NCBI GenBank assembly: GCA_902795935.1
Contig: CADBMS010000039.1
Location: forward strand, 1-7,468
Direction: 5' to 3'
DNA: 7,468 bases
Origin: an uncultured Methanobrevibacter sp.
GTDB taxonomy: Archaea > Methanobacteriota > Methanobacteria > Methanobacteriales > Methanobacteriaceae
Shown here: one piece after another, positions 6,453 to 7,468 of the stretch
Numbering within the stretch: the stretch's first letter is position 1
Layout: each line of letters opens with the position of its first letter
Notes under the pieces: model-generated
What the model saw: the letters and a program-made list of their open reading frames with translations, nothing else
What the model was told of the DNA's origin: nothing
The model's database searches: none
Made by a program: the position numbers and the translations under genes

Positions 6453-7337
6453 TCAATTTAATTTATTTTTTTGAGCAATTGTTTTTAAGTCAATTATATT
6501 ATCTAACATAATTTTTTCTAAGTCTAGTAATGATTTATGTTTAAATATTTCATCTTGCATTATTGTTTTAAATCTATGGCATGCATATGAATCATATTCA
6601 AATTTAATTTTATTATAAATAGTATCCATTAATATAAGATTATCTGAAGCCATTGTTTTTATATTAAATTTGTTTTTAGGATTAAGCATTTTGGGTATTA
6701 TTTCAGGTTCAAGTTTACCATTACCCACTTCTAGTATTGGTTTAACCATTTTTCTAACCATATTCCATAGAAAACTTTCTCCCCAAACATCAATACTAAT
6801 AATATCTCCATTTTTTTCAATACTTATGGCATCTATAGTTCGAATAGGATTTCTTTTACATCTTTTAGAAAAATTAATAAAATTATGTTCTCCTTTAAAA
6901 TAATTACCAGCTTCAATCATTTTATTTAAATCAAATCCATATTTGGGTACATTTAAATTCCATTTTAATGGATATGATAATACATTTTCAGATATTATAT
7001 ATTTATAATGTCTCTGTTTAGCATATCTTGGTTTAAATCCATAGGGGACTTTTGCTTTAGCTAAAATTTGAATATCATTAGGTAAATAATCATTTATTTG
7101 ATTAATTAAAATTTCTTTTTCACTCATAAAAGATATAACATTCCCCATGGCATGAACGCCACTATCAGTTCGCCCAGCTATTCTAAAATAAGATTTCTTT
7201 AAATTATCTATATATCTTAATTTTTTTAAAGTATAAATTAGTTCATCTTCTACAGTTCTTTGGTCTGGTTGTCTTTGAAAACCATGAAAATTAGTTCCAA
7301 TATATGCAACTTTTAAAGCAACATTTTTCATACTCAC
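6453..7337 (-). CDS. truA: tRNA pseudouridine synthase A
   Basis: TruA converts uridines at positions 38-40 of the tRNA anticodon arm to pseudouridine. The catalytic aspartate is Asp58 in AGRTDSGVHA. Other family landmarks are YIGTNFHGFQRQP near residue 12, a conserved aromatic Tyr111 in RHYKYII, GEHNFINFSK (149-158), RTIDAI (166-171) and WGESFLWNMVRKMV (185-198). The length of 294 residues is near the usual 260-290, with a short Lys-rich tail. Two starts are close: GTG at 7337, five bases after a GGTG site (7343-7346), and ATG at 7331, eleven bases after it. Either leaves the domain intact, and the GTG is kept provisionally. A TATA box lies about 35 bases upstream, predicting a very short leader. 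It is the first gene of the visible run; its TGA stop ends in the region where the DUF460-type gene begins. Confidence 0.92.
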   Translation of the reverse strand: MSMKNVALKVAYIGTNFHGFQRQPDQRTVEDELIYTLKKLRYIDNLKKSYFRIAGRTDSGVHAMGNVISFMSEKEILINQINDYLPNDIQILAKAKVPYGFKPRYAKQRHYKYIISENVLSYPLKWNLNVPKYGFDLNKMIEAGNYFKGEHNFINFSKRCKRNPIRTIDAISIEKNGDIISIDVWGESFLWNMVRKMVKPILEVGNGKLEPEIIPKMLNPKNKFNIKTMASDNLILMDTIYNKIKFEYDSYACHRFKTIMQDEIFKHKSLLDLEKIMLDNIIDLKTIAQKNKLN

Positions 7338-7367
7338 AATTACACCATTATATGTGCTATTTTAAAA

Positions 7368-7377
7368 TTTATATATA
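7368..7377 (+). promoter_or_regulatory. Same TATA box read on the plus strand: possible divergent promoter
   Basis: On the plus strand the element reads TTTATATATA and is preceded by AAAA, close to the archaeal BRE/TATA consensus. It could drive rightward transcription starting near 7398 into sequence beyond the window. No plus-strand gene begins before the window ends. Confidence 0.35.
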
Positions 7378-7378
7378 G
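7368..7378 (-). promoter_or_regulatory. TATA box of truA
   Basis: CTATATATAAA on the minus strand lies about 35 bases before the truA GTG. Transcription would begin near 7347, just ahead of the GGTG ribosome site, giving a leader of roughly ten bases. Confidence 0.55.
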
Positions 7379-7391
7379 TTTATTTAGGGGT

Positions 7392-7436
7392 CTGAATTTT
7401 TTTGTTGAAAATTCAGTCTAATTTTTTGTATTTTTG
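7392..7436 (+). other. Hairpin followed by T tracts on the plus strand
   Basis: Perfect 9-base arms CTGAATTTT (7392-7400) and AAAATTCAG (7408-7416) enclose a 7-base loop. They are followed by TCTAA and then runs of six T and five T. In form this is an intrinsic terminator for plus-strand transcripts, yet no plus-strand gene precedes it. It could be a leader attenuator for a gene to the right, the end of an antisense RNA over truA, or a protein-binding site upstream of truA. Confidence 0.45.
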
Positions 7437-7468
7437 TTTCTTTTATTGTTAAACAGTTTGTGTTTGTA

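Noticed and set aside
6670..6903. Plus-strand open frame of 77 codons with hydrophobic Leu/Ile/Ser runs
   Set aside because: It is antisense to the conserved core of truA. The hydrophobicity is a by-product of reading A/T-rich codons in reverse.
1..7468. CRISPR array, tRNA or rRNA genes, transposase, toxin-antitoxin or defence system
   Set aside because: Nearly all bases are covered by six conserved housekeeping or biosynthetic genes. The gaps are at most about 150 bases, and none contains regularly spaced repeats or RNA-gene-like G+C-rich structure.

Overview
The window looks like a piece of a low-G+C methanogen chromosome, most likely order Methanobacteriales (Methanobrevibacter or a close relative). 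Four things support this. Two genes belong to methanofuran biosynthesis (mfnD and mfnF). One gene is an archaea-specific RNase H-fold/coiled-coil protein (DUF460/COG2433 type). Promoters have archaeal TATA boxes, and the 3' end carries a U-rich archaeal-style terminator. Base composition is very A+T-rich, with several sampled 60-base rows at only 12-25% G+C. The genus is inferred from composition and gene content, not proven.

All six protein genes lie on the minus strand, so the region is transcribed from right to left. In transcription order they are: truA (tRNA pseudouridine synthase A), the DUF460-type protein, wecB (UDP-GlcNAc 2-epimerase), wecC (UDP-ManNAc dehydrogenase), mfnD (tyramine-glutamate ligase) and mfnF (APMF-Glu synthase). 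Packing is tight. truA is followed directly by the DUF460 gene. A gap of about 60 bases with a possible weak promoter precedes wecB. A 152-base gap with a good TATA box precedes wecC. The wecC stop overlaps the mfnD start in TTGA, and mfnD abuts mfnF with no spare bases. The likely transcription units are truA-DUF460 (perhaps reading into wecB) and wecC-mfnD-mfnF. The second ends in a T-rich terminator at the left edge.

Functionally there are three pairs. truA and the DUF460 gene concern RNA or nucleic acid metabolism; the DUF460 role is unknown. WecB and WecC catalyse successive steps, UDP-GlcNAc to UDP-ManNAc to UDP-ManNAcA, supplying an acidic amino sugar for surface glycans. MfnD and MfnF build the tyramine-glutamate part of methanofuran and join it to the aminomethylfuran. 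Methanofuran is the C1 carrier of the first step of CO2 reduction to methane.

No mobile element, CRISPR array, rRNA or tRNA gene, or defence system is visible. The main points for a second look are the coupling of a surface-sugar gene to cofactor genes, an extra C-terminal tail on WecB, the uncharacterised DUF460-type protein, an unexplained hairpin with T tracts on the plus strand at the right edge, and several start codons that need correcting to (or from) TTG or GTG.
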